Origin: an uncultured Bacteroidales bacterium
Lineage (GTDB): Bacteria > Bacteroidota > Bacteroidia > Bacteroidales > ML635J-15
NCBI GenBank assembly: GCA_937899245.1
Contig: CALDKB010000048.1
Location: 202,054-266,053, forward strand
Direction of reading: 5' to 3'
Length of the DNA stretch: 64,000 nucleotides
The notes below the pieces were generated by a model, which saw only the letters and a list, made by a program, of their open reading frames with translations, was not told the origin of the DNA and searched no databases. The translations under genes were made by a program, and so were the position numbers. Shown here one piece after another: positions 27,970-36,653 of the stretch (positions within the stretch are counted from its first letter, which is position 1; every line of letters begins with the position of its first letter).

Positions 27970-28755
27970 TTATTTTTTTATGTCTATTCGTATTTTCGAG
28001 TCGTTGCGAAGTCCCATCAGGTTCTTGGCGCTAGCTTCTCTCATCGCAATTTCCAAAAGTCCCAGCGAATTGAATATGCACACGACATCGGGTGGCTCTA
28101 CGTCTTTGTACGAATTGCTTATTTTACTCGTGCTGTATGAATGGCTGTTGATTAGAATTTCAAATTTGTTGTCGCCAATGGCATCTTCAAAAAGTTCTTG
28201 GCTGATATTTGTTATTGCGTTTCCGTACGAGTCGATGTAAACAACGCTTCCAATCATTCCGGTTTCTCTTATCTGCGGCTCTATCTCGGTGTAGCGAAGT
28301 ACATCATCCTTTGCTTCTCCAAGTCGCGATATGTCGTGACCAAGAAGAATGTACTTTGCAATTTCGGCGAATACGTTTTTCTCAATGAAGCAGCAGTCGC
28401 TATTGTTTGAGCCGGCATCAACAGAAATCACTTTTTCCGGCTTTTCCCTGAAAACTATTCCAAGTGTTCCGTTGTCGGTGCAGATGAAATATTGTCCATG
28501 GTATATTGCGACGATAATTTTTGTGTTTGGATCCGGTTCGCTTGCTACACCTATAATATGTATTGTGCCTTCGGGAAAATCGTTGACAAGGCTGCGAACA
28601 ATGAATGCGGCCTGTTGCCAGTTGTATTGCTCAATCTGGTGCGAAATGTCGACAAAAACGGCATCGCTGTAGCCGGAAAGTATTGTGGCCTTGACGGCAC
28701 CGACATAATAGTCGCTGTTGTTCCAGTCTGTCGTTAGTGTTACTATTTTCGCCAT
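27970..28755 (-). CDS. SAM hydroxide adenosyltransferase family protein (DUF62)
   Basis: 261 aa from the ATG at 28755; a longer frame from 28845 crosses the divergent promoter region. Starts MAKIVTLTTDWNNSDYYVGA, the classic DUF62 opening with the SAM-contacting aspartate, and continues with NDFPEGTIHIIGV and CTDNGTLGIVF. The family (relatives of fluorinase and chlorinase SalL) hydrolyses SAM to adenosine and methionine with hydroxide. The fluorinase-specific loop was not seen, so the hydroxide reaction is most likely. First gene of a likely operon with the kinase at 26782. Confidence 0.88.
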   Translation of the reverse strand: MAKIVTLTTDWNNSDYYVGAVKATILSGYSDAVFVDISHQIEQYNWQQAAFIVRSLVNDFPEGTIHIIGVASEPDPNTKIIVAIYHGQYFICTDNGTLGIVFREKPEKVISVDAGSNNSDCCFIEKNVFAEIAKYILLGHDISRLGEAKDDVLRYTEIEPQIRETGMIGSVVYIDSYGNAITNISQELFEDAIGDNKFEILINSHSYSTSKISNSYKDVEPPDVVCIFNSLGLLEIAMREASAKNLMGLRNDSKIRIDIKK

Positions 28756-28778
28756 TTTAGTCGTGAAAAAATATATGA

Positions 28779-28786
28779 CAAAGCTA
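28779..28786 (-). promoter_or_regulatory. -7 element before the SAM hydroxide adenosyltransferase
   Basis: Minus-strand TAGCTTTG is an exact TAnnTTTG match, 23 nt before the ATG at 28755. A TTTTTG lies about 22 nt upstream, slightly far for a -33 box. The divergent gap to phoH is only 74 bp. Confidence 0.5.
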
Positions 28787-28829
28787 AAAATTGCTTTATT
28801 TTGCTCCGCAAAAATATCAAATTTTATCG

Positions 28830-29792
28830 ATGACAGAAAAAACAATTCTGATTGAAATAGAGGATTTACAAAAATTCTTTGGTGTGCGTGACGAAAACTT
28901 GATGGCTATAGTCCGTCATTTTCCCCGATTAAAGATTGTTCAGCGTGGCGATATGGTTAAAGTTGCCGGCGACAAGGAGGAAATCAAGGAGTTTGAAATG
29001 AAGCTCAACGCAATGATTGAGTTTTTTGTGAAGTATAATCGTATTGGCCTTGAGGAAGTTCGTGAAATACTGAACAGTTGCACCAATTCGGTAAGTATGG
29101 TTGAGGACGATGATGTCCTGCTGTACAGTATAACCGGCAAGCCAATACGTGCTCGTACACCAAATCAGAAGACCTTGGTAGAAGGTTTCAAAACGAACGA
29201 TTTGCTGTTTGCTACCGGGCCAGCTGGCACAGGAAAGACCTATACTGCTATTGCCTTGGCTGTAAAATGCCTTAAAGAGATGAAGGTCAAGAAGATAATA
29301 CTTTCTCGTCCTGCGGTAGAGGCAGGTGAGAACTTGGGCTTTCTGCCTGGCGATGTCCGCGAAAAGCTGGATCCTTATCTGCAGCCGTTGTATGATGCGC
29401 TTCTCGATATGATTCCTTATCGCAAGTTGGAAAAATTCATTGAGGAAAAGGTCATCCAGATAGCACCGCTTGCCTTTATGCGCGGTCGAACTCTTAGTGA
29501 TGCCTTTGTGATTTTGGACGAGGCACAAAACGCTACATATACGCAGTTGAAGATGTTTCTTACACGTATGGGCGAGAACTCCAAGTTTATTGTAACAGGC
29601 GATCTTACGCAGATAGACCTGCCCAGAAAAAGCGATTCGGGGCTTTTGTCGGCGCACAGGATTCTAGGTGGTGTTCCCGAAATAACATTTGTTAAGTTCG
29701 ACAAGGGCGACATTATTCGCCATAAGGTGGTAGGAAAGGTTGTCGAGGCATACGAAAGAAGCGAAAAAGAGTCGGCGGCGCAGGAAAGATAA
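28830..29792 (+). CDS. PhoH-family ATPase
   Basis: 320 aa from the ATG at 28830 (MTEKTILIEIEDLQKFFGVR). An N-terminal KH-like region (about 1-90) precedes the PhoH P-loop domain (about 110-310): Walker A GPAGTGKT, SRPAVEAGENLGFLPGD, Walker B FVILDEAQNAT, and VTGDLTQIDLPR. PhoH proteins (YbeZ type) are ATP-dependent RNA-associated proteins, often working with the YbeY endoribonuclease in rRNA maturation; ybeY is not in the window. Converges with the response regulator gene, 6 nt between stops. Confidence 0.92.
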   Translation: MTEKTILIEIEDLQKFFGVRDENLMAIVRHFPRLKIVQRGDMVKVAGDKEEIKEFEMKLNAMIEFFVKYNRIGLEEVREILNSCTNSVSMVEDDDVLLYSITGKPIRARTPNQKTLVEGFKTNDLLFATGPAGTGKTYTAIALAVKCLKEMKVKKIILSRPAVEAGENLGFLPGDVREKLDPYLQPLYDALLDMIPYRKLEKFIEEKVIQIAPLAFMRGRTLSDAFVILDEAQNATYTQLKMFLTRMGENSKFIVTGDLTQIDLPRKSDSGLLSAHRILGGVPEITFVKFDKGDIIRHKVVGKVVEAYERSEKESAAQER

Positions 29793-29798
29793 CTTTTG

Positions 29799-30446
29799 CT
29801 ACAGCTCAACAAGTCCGTGTATGAAGGCGTAGTTTACAAGTTCGGCAGTAGTGTTGAACCCAAGTTTCTCGAATATGTGGCTTTTGTGAGTTTCAACAGT
29901 ACGCTTGCTGATGTACAGTGATTCGGAAATTCCCTTTGCCGACATTCCCTTTGCACATAGCTGCAATATCTCCATTTCTCTTTCGCTTAGCTTGTCGCCA
30001 ATGTTTTTGTTCCTTGCTACCATAATATCGTCGATAAGTGCGCTTGTGTTCTTTCCGAAATATCCGGTTCCTTCGATTATTGCGTAAATTGCCTGCAAGA
30101 TATCTTCCGCTTGTGCATTTTTGCCTAGGAATCCGTCGGCTCCTGCTTCTATTGTGTTGACAATTAGGTTTTTGTTCGACGATCCGGAAATTGCGAGGAT
30201 ACCCATGTCCGGCTTGGTTTTCTTTACGTGCTTGACAATTTCACTACCGTTTCCGTCGGGAAGAATTATGTCGGTGATAATAATATCAATGTCGTCGTGG
30301 GCGTTCAATGTGCTAATGGCTTCTGTCACACTTCCTGCTTCTGCGACTATTTTGCATTTATTATCGATTGATGTTATGCTCAGTCCTGTCCCTTTCCTGA
30401 AAAGAGGGTGGCCGTCAACAATCATTATTTTTACATTCTCTTTCAT
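29799..30446 (-). CDS. NarL/LuxR-type response regulator
   Basis: 215 aa. Receiver domain (about 1-125) with phosphoacceptor aspartate in IITDIILPDG and the conserved lysine in FLGKNAQ. C-terminal LuxR-type HTH (about 148-212) with LSEREMEILQLCAKGMS and SKRTVETHKSHIFEKL. Binds DNA when phosphorylated. Last of three genes on the minus strand: OmpA/PorE-like protein, hybrid-free TPR kinase, this regulator, with 5-nt and 1-nt gaps. The kinase at 30452 is its natural partner. Confidence 0.93.
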   Translation of the reverse strand: MKENVKIMIVDGHPLFRKGTGLSITSIDNKCKIVAEAGSVTEAISTLNAHDDIDIIITDIILPDGNGSEIVKHVKKTKPDMGILAISGSSNKNLIVNTIEAGADGFLGKNAQAEDILQAIYAIIEGTGYFGKNTSALIDDIMVARNKNIGDKLSEREMEILQLCAKGMSAKGISESLYISKRTVETHKSHIFEKLGFNTTAELVNYAFIHGLVEL

Positions 30447-30451
30447 AGCTC

Positions 30452-32428
30452 TTATTTTTTATCTAAAGTGAACATTGCTGTGGTGCCTTCTCCTTCTTTG
30501 CTGTTTATCTTTAGTTCCGACCCTGAATTTTTTATTATTTGCATGCAGACGTACAGCCCAAGACCGGTTCCAACTTCCCCTGATGTGCCTATTGATGAGC
30601 TGGACGCAATCTTGAACAGATTGAGTTTCTTTTCATCGCTGATTCCCACTCCGTTGTCAATTACATAAAGTTCCACTTTCTTGCCAACATCCTTGGTTTC
30701 GATTTTGATGGAGCTGCCGTCGTGCGAATATTTAACGGCATTAGTGAGCAAGTTTCGCAGTATTGTCCTTAGGTTGTTAATGTCGAAAAATACGATTGTG
30801 CTGTCGTCGATATTGTTGATTATGTTTATAGATTTCAGCTTGATCTGAGTCTGCACTTCGTTAATGCATTGGTCGATGATAGGTCTCAGCTTGAATAAAA
30901 TAGGATTGTTGCTTTTCTTGCCGGCCCTGATTGATGTCCATTGCGACAGGTTGTCGACTTGTTCCTTCAGCAGAATCGACGAGTTCTTAAGCATCTGGCA
31001 GTTTTCTCGAATTTCGTCGTTGTTGAACGAGTCGAAGTTCTTGCAAAGCATTTCGAGCATATTTTTCTGAGCAATGACTGGCGTTTTCAGGTCGTGTGTA
31101 ATGATGGCGAAAAGTTGGTCTTTTGTCTTGTCTATTTGCTGAAGCTCTTCGTTTCTTTGCTTGGTTGTCTGTTCGAGGATGATGGCGAAAAATAGGATTA
31201 TTGCAAGTAGGACAAGCACGATGACCAGAATGATAATCGTTGTGCGCTTGTTTTGGTTGTCGGCTATTTGCTTTGCAATTTCATTCTCCTTGTCTTGTGT
31301 TTCGTACTTGATCTGGTAGTTGCGGATAAGTTGTTGCTGCTTGTCGTTGAAGATAGACTCCTTTAGGGCAATGCTTTGCTCCAGATATTCCATTGCTTTG
31401 TCTTTGCTAAAATGTTTAGCCGATTTATATGCGCCTTCGGAAGCTATGCGTTCCTGCTCCTTGTAGCCGTTTGCTTTTGATATTGAAATCGCCTTGCTGA
31501 AATTTTTCTCGGCCTCGACGTAGTTTTCCATTGATAAGTAAAGGTCGCCATATAGCAGGTAAATGTCAACAAAAGCAGATGGATTGTCTATTTCCTTGGC
31601 TATTGCCAGAGCTTCGCCGAGATGTCTTTGGGCCTTCTTGAATTCTCCAGTGTGGGTGAATACCATTCCAATTCTGCCGTGTGCAATCATCAGGTTGTAT
31701 GAGCTGCCGTTCGATTTGATGACTATATCGTATCCGCGTCCTGCATTTTCAAGGGCTTTGGCCAGCTTCTGTTCTCGTTCTGCACCTTCGAGCTTTTCTG
31801 CCTGGCCAATATATACGAGGACTAGGTTCCTGACATATATTGATAGGTCTGTATAATAGTTCGGGTCTTCAGGGTCGAGCAATTTGATGCATTTGTTATA
31901 CATTTGCTCGGCTTTGTCGAATTCATCCATCGAGTAATATATCGATGCTATGTTGTTGTGAATGAACCTGATGCCCCTGTCGGTACTTGGGTCGTCGGTT
32001 TGGCTTAGGGCAGCAAGGCTTTTCGTGTACAGGTCGATGGCGTCGTCCATGTTGCCGAGTTTCTGGCAGGCAATGGCCATGATGTTGTAGCAGCGTCCAA
32101 GATTCAAGAGGAAGTTGTTATCCTCGAAAAAGCCTATGGCTTCGCTGCCTATACTAAGCACCTTTTCATGATTGTCCTTTGTGTTGTAGTAGTACAATAC
32201 CGACATTGTGACTTGTCCGGTAATTTGCTTTCCGTTGTCTTTGCGTGTAAAGGTGGTAGTATCGCCGACAATCTTATTGATTTGGTTTGCTATGCTTATG
32301 CGCATGTCGCCTTTACTCTGCATGAAAGCTTGGTATAAGCTGTCGATGTCTTGTCCGGAAATGATATTGCATGACAAAAATAAGGTGATAATAGTCAAGA
32401 ATATCAGTCTGTTTGTTTTTCTCATCAT
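30452..32428 (-). CDS. TPR-containing sensor histidine kinase
   Basis: 658 aa. Signal peptide (RLIFLTIITLFLSCNIISG), then about six tetratricopeptide repeats (about 75-370) in the periplasm, a membrane helix (about 395-420, TIIILVIVLVLLAIILFFAI), and a cytoplasmic transmitter: H-box FAIITHDLKTPV, N-box LLTNAVKYS, G1 DNGVGIS, G2 GTGLGLYV. TPRs imply sensing through a protein partner, and the OmpA-like protein encoded just upstream is an obvious candidate. It most likely phosphorylates the regulator at 29799. Confidence 0.92.
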   Translation of the reverse strand: MMRKTNRLIFLTIITLFLSCNIISGQDIDSLYQAFMQSKGDMRISIANQINKIVGDTTTFTRKDNGKQITGQVTMSVLYYYNTKDNHEKVLSIGSEAIGFFEDNNFLLNLGRCYNIMAIACQKLGNMDDAIDLYTKSLAALSQTDDPSTDRGIRFIHNNIASIYYSMDEFDKAEQMYNKCIKLLDPEDPNYYTDLSIYVRNLVLVYIGQAEKLEGAEREQKLAKALENAGRGYDIVIKSNGSSYNLMIAHGRIGMVFTHTGEFKKAQRHLGEALAIAKEIDNPSAFVDIYLLYGDLYLSMENYVEAEKNFSKAISISKANGYKEQERIASEGAYKSAKHFSKDKAMEYLEQSIALKESIFNDKQQQLIRNYQIKYETQDKENEIAKQIADNQNKRTTIIILVIVLVLLAIILFFAIILEQTTKQRNEELQQIDKTKDQLFAIITHDLKTPVIAQKNMLEMLCKNFDSFNNDEIRENCQMLKNSSILLKEQVDNLSQWTSIRAGKKSNNPILFKLRPIIDQCINEVQTQIKLKSINIINNIDDSTIVFFDINNLRTILRNLLTNAVKYSHDGSSIKIETKDVGKKVELYVIDNGVGISDEKKLNLFKIASSSSIGTSGEVGTGLGLYVCMQIIKNSGSELKINSKEGEGTTAMFTLDKK

Positions 32429-32429
32429 A

Positions 32430-34448
32430 TTATTTTGACATTATGTAAAATTCTGTCCTACGGTTCTTTGCTCGTCCCAATTCTGTATTGTTGTCGGCAA
32501 TCGGCATGTTAGGACCGTAGCCCTTGTATGTTATCTTATCTTGGCTGACACCTTTGGATATCAAGTAGTCGTACACGGCCTTGGCTCGTTGGTTCGATAG
32601 GGTGATATTGGTCTGTGCGCTGCCGACATTGTCGGTGTGGCCTCTGATTTCAACTTTAACGGTGGGGTTTGATTTCAGGAATTCTGCAAATTCCTTCAGC
32701 ACGGCATAGCTTTTCTGGTTTATCTGATATGAAGCCGTTGCGTAGTATATGTCGTTTATTTCCACCGACTTGCCTGCTTCTATCGGTTTTACTTCGAAAT
32801 TGACCTCGACAGGTTTTTCAAACGTTTCTTTTGTAGGTTCTATAAGGGTAGACGAGAAACTGTAGTTTTCTTTCTTGACAACCATCAAGTAGTCGTCCTT
32901 GTTGTCGTTTGTTGTTACTGCAACAGCATAATGCCCTGTTTCTGCATCTACAATTCCTTCGGAAATTTCTTCGGTGCGCGTATTTTTCACTTCTAGTCGG
33001 GCGTCGGTAAGCGCCATTCCGTTGTCGTCGATAAGCTGGCCCTTTACGAGGAAAACTTTTTCGGGACGAGCTTCTTTGTACAGGTCGATGGCGTAGATGT
33101 CCCATCCTCCTTTGCCGTTTAGCTTGTTGGATGCAAAGTATGCCTTTGTGCCCTGTGTGTTCACTACGAAGCCAAGGTCGTTGTTCTTGGTGTTTATCGG
33201 GTACCCGATATTTATTGGTGTTGTCCAGTCGTTGTCGCGGAATTTAGAGAAGAAAATGTCGTAGCCGCCGATTCCAAGGTGTCCGTCGGAAGAAAAATAT
33301 AATGTCTGACTGTCGGAATGTATGAACGGCGATTTTTCGTTTCCCGGGGTATTAATTTGGGGACCAAGATTTTTGGCTTTGCTCCAGTTCCCTTTTTCGT
33401 CCTTGGTCGAGTAGTAGATGTCGGAAGTTGGGTTGTCGGGGTCGAAGCCAATGTTTCCTTCTCGTATGCTGGCAAAGTATAAAGTCTTGCCGTCGGCGGA
33501 GATTGTAGGCTGGCTTTCCCAAGTGTACAGGCCGTTGATGTTCGGACTCAGCGGCTGCAGTTCCGACCATCCGTCGCCGGTACGGTTCGACACGTAGATG
33601 TCGCAGTTGTCGTAGTCGCGGCTCACAAGCTCGCATATTGTTATGAATAGCGTGCGGTTGTCGATAGAAATGGATGCCGCACCTTGGTTCTTGCCTGTGT
33701 TGAACGGATACGGAAGCGGCTCTCCCTGCGTGAAGATTATGCCGTCGTCATCGTTGGCTTTTGAGACGGTAAATTCCTCTACATATCTTTCGCCATATAT
33801 CGACTGCACTTCCTTCTTCATGTACCTTTTGGTGAAAAGAGCCATCGAGCCGTCGGGTGAAATCAGTGGCAGATAGTCGTCGTAAGCGCTGGAGACACCT
33901 TCAACGACAACAGGTTCGAACGGAACAGGATGTTCTATGAGGTTTTGGTACTCGTCGATATAGTGGAGAGTATTTTCTGCATCCTTGTAGTACTTTGAGC
34001 TTTTCTGTGCATTTGCAATATATGTCCCGAAGTGTTTTCTGGCAACGTCGTATTTGTCGTACTTGAAGAAAATCTTGCCCAGAGTGTAGCAAACTTCGTA
34101 GTTTTGGTACGATGGACAGGTCTCGGCAACTTTTTCGAGGCATTTCACGTAGCGCGAGTAGTAGTTGTTCTGGCTTTTGGGGTCCTTGGCGTTCTGGTAT
34201 TTCGAATAGTTGATTTCCGAACTGGCCACCCAAGCTTCGGTAAATTCCGGTTCGGCGTCAATGAGCTTGGCAAAGATAATTTCTGCATCAGCATCCTTGC
34301 CGTTCATAAGCAGTTGTACGCCTTTGTTGTATTCCTTAATCAACTTCTTGTCGTCGATGTCGTTGCAGAAGTCGTCGTCAAACTGGGCGTAGCCGCGGAA
34401 AAATCCTACAGTCAAGATTATCAGCAATATGAAAAGTCGCCTTGCCAT
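32430..34448 (-). CDS. OmpA-family protein with TPR, propeller and CRD domains (PorE-like)
   Basis: 672 aa. Signal peptide MARRLFILLIILTVGFFRGYAQ. Domain order: TPRs (about 25-140), PD40/WD40-like propeller (about 170-440, with YFASIREGNIGFD and LYFSSDGHLGIGGYDIFFS), a carboxypeptidase regulatory-like domain (about 455-545) and a C-terminal OmpA domain (about 565-670, VEIRGHTDNVGSAQTN and NRRTEFYI) that binds peptidoglycan. This is exactly the order described for PorE, a T9SS periplasmic component in Porphyromonas gingivalis. Unlike that protein I see no lipobox here, and Bacteroidota carry several paralogues of this layout, so PorE itself is not proven. It heads an operon with a two-component system. 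Minus-strand -7 element TATCTTTG at 34468-34475. Confidence 0.85.
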   Translation of the reverse strand: MARRLFILLIILTVGFFRGYAQFDDDFCNDIDDKKLIKEYNKGVQLLMNGKDADAEIIFAKLIDAEPEFTEAWVASSEINYSKYQNAKDPKSQNNYYSRYVKCLEKVAETCPSYQNYEVCYTLGKIFFKYDKYDVARKHFGTYIANAQKSSKYYKDAENTLHYIDEYQNLIEHPVPFEPVVVEGVSSAYDDYLPLISPDGSMALFTKRYMKKEVQSIYGERYVEEFTVSKANDDDGIIFTQGEPLPYPFNTGKNQGAASISIDNRTLFITICELVSRDYDNCDIYVSNRTGDGWSELQPLSPNINGLYTWESQPTISADGKTLYFASIREGNIGFDPDNPTSDIYYSTKDEKGNWSKAKNLGPQINTPGNEKSPFIHSDSQTLYFSSDGHLGIGGYDIFFSKFRDNDWTTPINIGYPINTKNNDLGFVVNTQGTKAYFASNKLNGKGGWDIYAIDLYKEARPEKVFLVKGQLIDDNGMALTDARLEVKNTRTEEISEGIVDAETGHYAVAVTTNDNKDDYLMVVKKENYSFSSTLIEPTKETFEKPVEVNFEVKPIEAGKSVEINDIYYATASYQINQKSYAVLKEFAEFLKSNPTVKVEIRGHTDNVGSAQTNITLSNQRAKAVYDYLISKGVSQDKITYKGYGPNMPIADNNTELGRAKNRRTEFYIMSK

Positions 34449-34535
34449 TTAAAGAGCAAATAAATAACAAAGATAATAAAAAATATGCTGAACGGACGCA
34501 AACTTTCGGAAGAATTTTTCGAGAAGGCGAACAGG

Positions 34536-34606
34536 CTCACAGGCTAATTGTCTAACAGGCCCACAGTCTTACAGTCTTGCGCGACTGGTCTTCTGTTAGC
34601 CTGCGA
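34536..34606. repeat. GGCTAACAG-type hairpin element, copy 1
   Basis: Low-complexity run of 9-11-nt units such as ACAGGCT, CTAACAGG, ACAGTCTT, with complementary units at the end (CTGTTAGCC). CTAACAG at 34552-34558 can pair with CTGTTAG at 34593-34599. Located just before the repeated promoter cassette. Related copies at 36418-36500 and 38310-38442. The rest of the gap 34449-34535 shows only the minus-strand promoter. Confidence 0.6.
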
Positions 34607-34762
34607 ACTACTATAGAAGGAATCTGAATGTTATTCGTCCTATAAAATATGCAATAAAAAAAGATTTTTTTTATATAATGTGTTGCAGTTTAATTTTTAT
34701 ATGTTATATTTGTACCATCATATTAATTATTAAAATTTGTTTTTATGAAAAGAATAGTTTTA
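34574..34762 (+). repeat. 188-bp promoter/signal-peptide cassette, copy 1
   Basis: Direct repeat of 36466-36653. Over about 188 bp I count four substitutions and one single-base indel. It contains the end of the hairpin element, a full promoter, the 5' leader, and the first six codons (MKRIVL) of the gene that follows. Genes downstream of the two copies are otherwise unrelated. Confidence 0.92.
34683..34712 (+). promoter_or_regulatory. Bacteroidetes-type promoter, cassette copy 1
   Basis: TTG (34683-34685), exactly 19 nt, then TATATTTG (34705-34712): a full match to the -33/-7 consensus. The ATG of the first gene follows 32 nt later. Confidence 0.8.
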
Positions 34763-35107
34763 CTAGTATTTATCCTTGCCAACACTATCTGCATGGCGCA
34801 AACGACCGGCTACATTCCCAAGTACAGCAGTAGTACTACTTTTAACAATAGTGTAATCTATCAGAACAACAGCAACATTGGAATCGGAACGACATCGCCT
34901 TTAAGTAAACTACATGTTATTGGAATAAAACCAGCGGAAATAACTAGTGTCTCATTGACAAATTCAACTGGTATAATAGTTTTTGTACAAGATAATATTC
35001 TTGAAAATAAAATAAGTATTGATATTTCAAATCTTGCAAAAGGTGTGTACATCCTTACAGGATATTTTGGTGATAGCACTGTTTCTGAAAAAATAATTCT
35101 AAAATGA
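34745..35107 (+). CDS. Short secreted chimera: tail-fibre-like start joined to a T9SS tail
   Basis: 120 aa. Signal peptide MKRIVLLVFILANTICMAQ. Residues about 20-58 resemble the start of Bacteroidetes tail-fibre/S74-type secreted proteins (YIPKYSSSTTFNNSVIY, IGIGTTSPLSKLHV). From about 65 on it resembles only the last part of a T9SS type A sorting domain (ISIDISNLAKGVYILTGYF...EKIILK), lacking the FPNP segment. Looks like an internally deleted gene whose two ends were fused in frame; it could still be secreted. Driven by the promoter at 34683-34712. Stop overlaps the next start by 4 nt. Confidence 0.62.
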   Translation: MKRIVLLVFILANTICMAQTTGYIPKYSSSTTFNNSVIYQNNSNIGIGTTSPLSKLHVIGIKPAEITSVSLTNSTGIIVFVQDNILENKISIDISNLAKGVYILTGYFGDSTVSEKIILK

Positions 35108-35709
35108 TGATATCCAAAACAATATTACTCTTTTCAATAATAGTCATTACAGCTATTAATTTATATTCTCAGGATGCTAAAAAATCTAATTTTGGCATTC
35201 AATACACACTTTCCTACGATTTCGAACCATATAGCAAAAAACATAAACCAGATTATACCGTTAATGTTTTGCATCATGCGCCTGCATTTTCCTACAGAAT
35301 CAATAATCATAATCTATATATAGGCCCTTTGCTCTCGCATGTTTTTCAACCAATGCCTATAGGAAATGAAAAAGATTACAATAAAGCATTAGGCTTGCAC
35401 TTCGGTTACAGATATTATTCAAAGGGACTCCTTTCCAATTTTAGGATTTTCGGACAGTTCCATTTTTCAATCTTTTGGGTTAAACGCTGGGAACGTCAAC
35501 TTGGATTGCCAGGGGGAGTAACGTATGACGAAATTAGGGTAAACAATACTGCATCATTTGGTGTGGATTACGAAATGGTCCCTAATCTGCATATATATGC
35601 AGGTACAGGATTTGGTTCGTATGGAGGCTTCTTTCTAATATTGGACAAGTTTAATTTATGCGAATACATAGGCCTCAAATATGAATTTGGAAACTCAAAA
35701 ACGAAATAA
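35104..35709 (+). CDS. Putative outer-membrane beta-barrel protein
   Basis: 201 aa, starting ATGATG at 35104. Signal peptide MMISKTILLFSIIVITAINLYSQ. The mature part has amphipathic strands with many aromatics (NFGIQYTLSYDF, LHFGYRYYSK, FGQFHFSIFWVKRW) and a last strand LKYEFGN, typical of small outer membrane barrels. No named family. Translationally coupled to the chimera upstream. Part of the AT-rich accessory island. Confidence 0.65.
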   Translation: MMISKTILLFSIIVITAINLYSQDAKKSNFGIQYTLSYDFEPYSKKHKPDYTVNVLHHAPAFSYRINNHNLYIGPLLSHVFQPMPIGNEKDYNKALGLHFGYRYYSKGLLSNFRIFGQFHFSIFWVKRWERQLGLPGGVTYDEIRVNNTASFGVDYEMVPNLHIYAGTGFGSYGGFFLILDKFNLCEYIGLKYEFGNSKTK

Positions 35710-35722
35710 GATGTCACATATA

Positions 35723-35752
35723 AACAACTGTACTTGGAGACTGGTGGAATAA
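35723..35752 (+). pseudogene. Remnant C-terminus of the island's paralogous lipoprotein family
   Basis: Nine codons plus stop read NNCTWRLVE, the exact C-terminal motif of the intact proteins at 37130 (NNCIWRLVE) and 37732 (NNCTWRLAE). No start or upstream coding sequence remains. The sequence after the stop also resembles that after the 37130 gene (tACACAAnnnntTgtACgCAACT-like). It marks a third family copy removed by deletion. Confidence 0.65.
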
Positions 35753-35813
35753 TACACAATAATTTGTACGCAACTCCGTTACTCTATTATCAATTATCAA
35801 ATTTTACAAAATT

Positions 35814-36386
35814 ATGAATAGGATAATATTAACAATAATGATTTTTACTGCAATTGTAGCAGGTTGTACAGAATATAAAATGAACCATTGCAAATGCGAT
35901 GATATGCCAGCACAAGATGCAGGAACCGGACTTATTGTCGGCACAGCCACACAAAATAGCGAAAACGACTCATTGGTTAGTGCTTGGAAGACAGGAAGCG
36001 GAGTTGTTACATCCGATGAAAATAATATATTCGGCATAGTAAATTCGGACGGTTCTCCTATTGATTTTTCAAAATACTCTGTGTTATTCAAAAGGACCTC
36101 TGGTAATGGTTCAACAAAATTTTTAAGGGATGTCACCAAAGATGACAATGCAAAAAAATATGTGTACACAATTACAAATTTGCAATGCGATTATTTCCAA
36201 GATTATTTAGGAACTATCAATCTTGTTCTAATTCCAAAGATAGAGGACGGCTATTATGTTGAAATTATAGAAAAGCAAGCATGGTGGATTCATCATAAAA
36301 TCAAAAAAGAATCTCTAATGGAAACTTATATATTCAAGGAAGATAGCGACGGCAGTTGGAAACTCGAAAGCGAAACTAAACATTAA
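35814..36386 (+). CDS. Hypothetical lipoprotein
   Basis: 190 aa. Lipoprotein signal MNRIILTIMIFTAIVAGC with a good lipobox (VAGC), so probably lipid-anchored in the envelope. The next residues are Cys-rich (HCKCDD). No domain recognised; the middle reads like a carboxypeptidase-regulatory type beta segment (GVVTSDENNIFGIVNSDGSP) but too weakly to name. AT-rich codon use as in the rest of the island. It is the last gene before the second hairpin element and cassette copy 2. Confidence 0.68.
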   Translation: MNRIILTIMIFTAIVAGCTEYKMNHCKCDDMPAQDAGTGLIVGTATQNSENDSLVSAWKTGSGVVTSDENNIFGIVNSDGSPIDFSKYSVLFKRTSGNGSTKFLRDVTKDDNAKKYVYTITNLQCDYFQDYLGTINLVLIPKIEDGYYVEIIEKQAWWIHHKIKKESLMETYIFKEDSDGSWKLESETKH

Positions 36387-36417
36387 TAGCGAGGGCTAAA
36401 AGGCAAACTATTTTATA

Positions 36418-36500
36418 GGCTCGCAGGCTAACAGTCTGGCGGTCTGTCAGCCTAATGGTCTGGCGGTCTTGCGCGACTGGTCTTCTGTTAGCCTGCGAAC
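36418..36500. repeat. GGCTAACAG-type hairpin element, copy 2
   Basis: Perfect 14-bp inverted repeat TCGCAGGCTAACAG (36421-36434) / CTGTTAGCCTGCGA (36485-36498) enclosing about 50 nt of the same repeated units (CAGTCTGGCGGTCTG, CAGCCTAATGGTC). It follows the lipoprotein gene and runs into cassette copy 2. Confidence 0.8.
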
Positions 36501-36653
36501 TACTATAGAAGGAATCTGAATGTTATTCGTCCTATAAAATATGCAATAAAAAAAGATTTTTTTACATAATGTATTGCAGTTTAATTTTTATATGTTATAA
36601 TTGCACCATCATATTAATTATTAAAATTTGTTTTTATGAAAAGAATAGTTTTA
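36466..36653 (+). repeat. 188-bp promoter/signal-peptide cassette, copy 2
   Basis: Second copy of 34574-34762, 1,892 bp downstream. Ends inside the sixth codon of the gene at 36636, whose start MKRIVLL is shared with the chimera at 34745. Confidence 0.92.
36574..36603 (+). promoter_or_regulatory. Bacteroidetes-type promoter, cassette copy 2
   Basis: TTG (36574-36576), 19 nt, TATAATTG (36596-36603). One base off the -7 consensus, where copy 1 has the perfect TATATTTG; it may be weaker. Confidence 0.65.
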
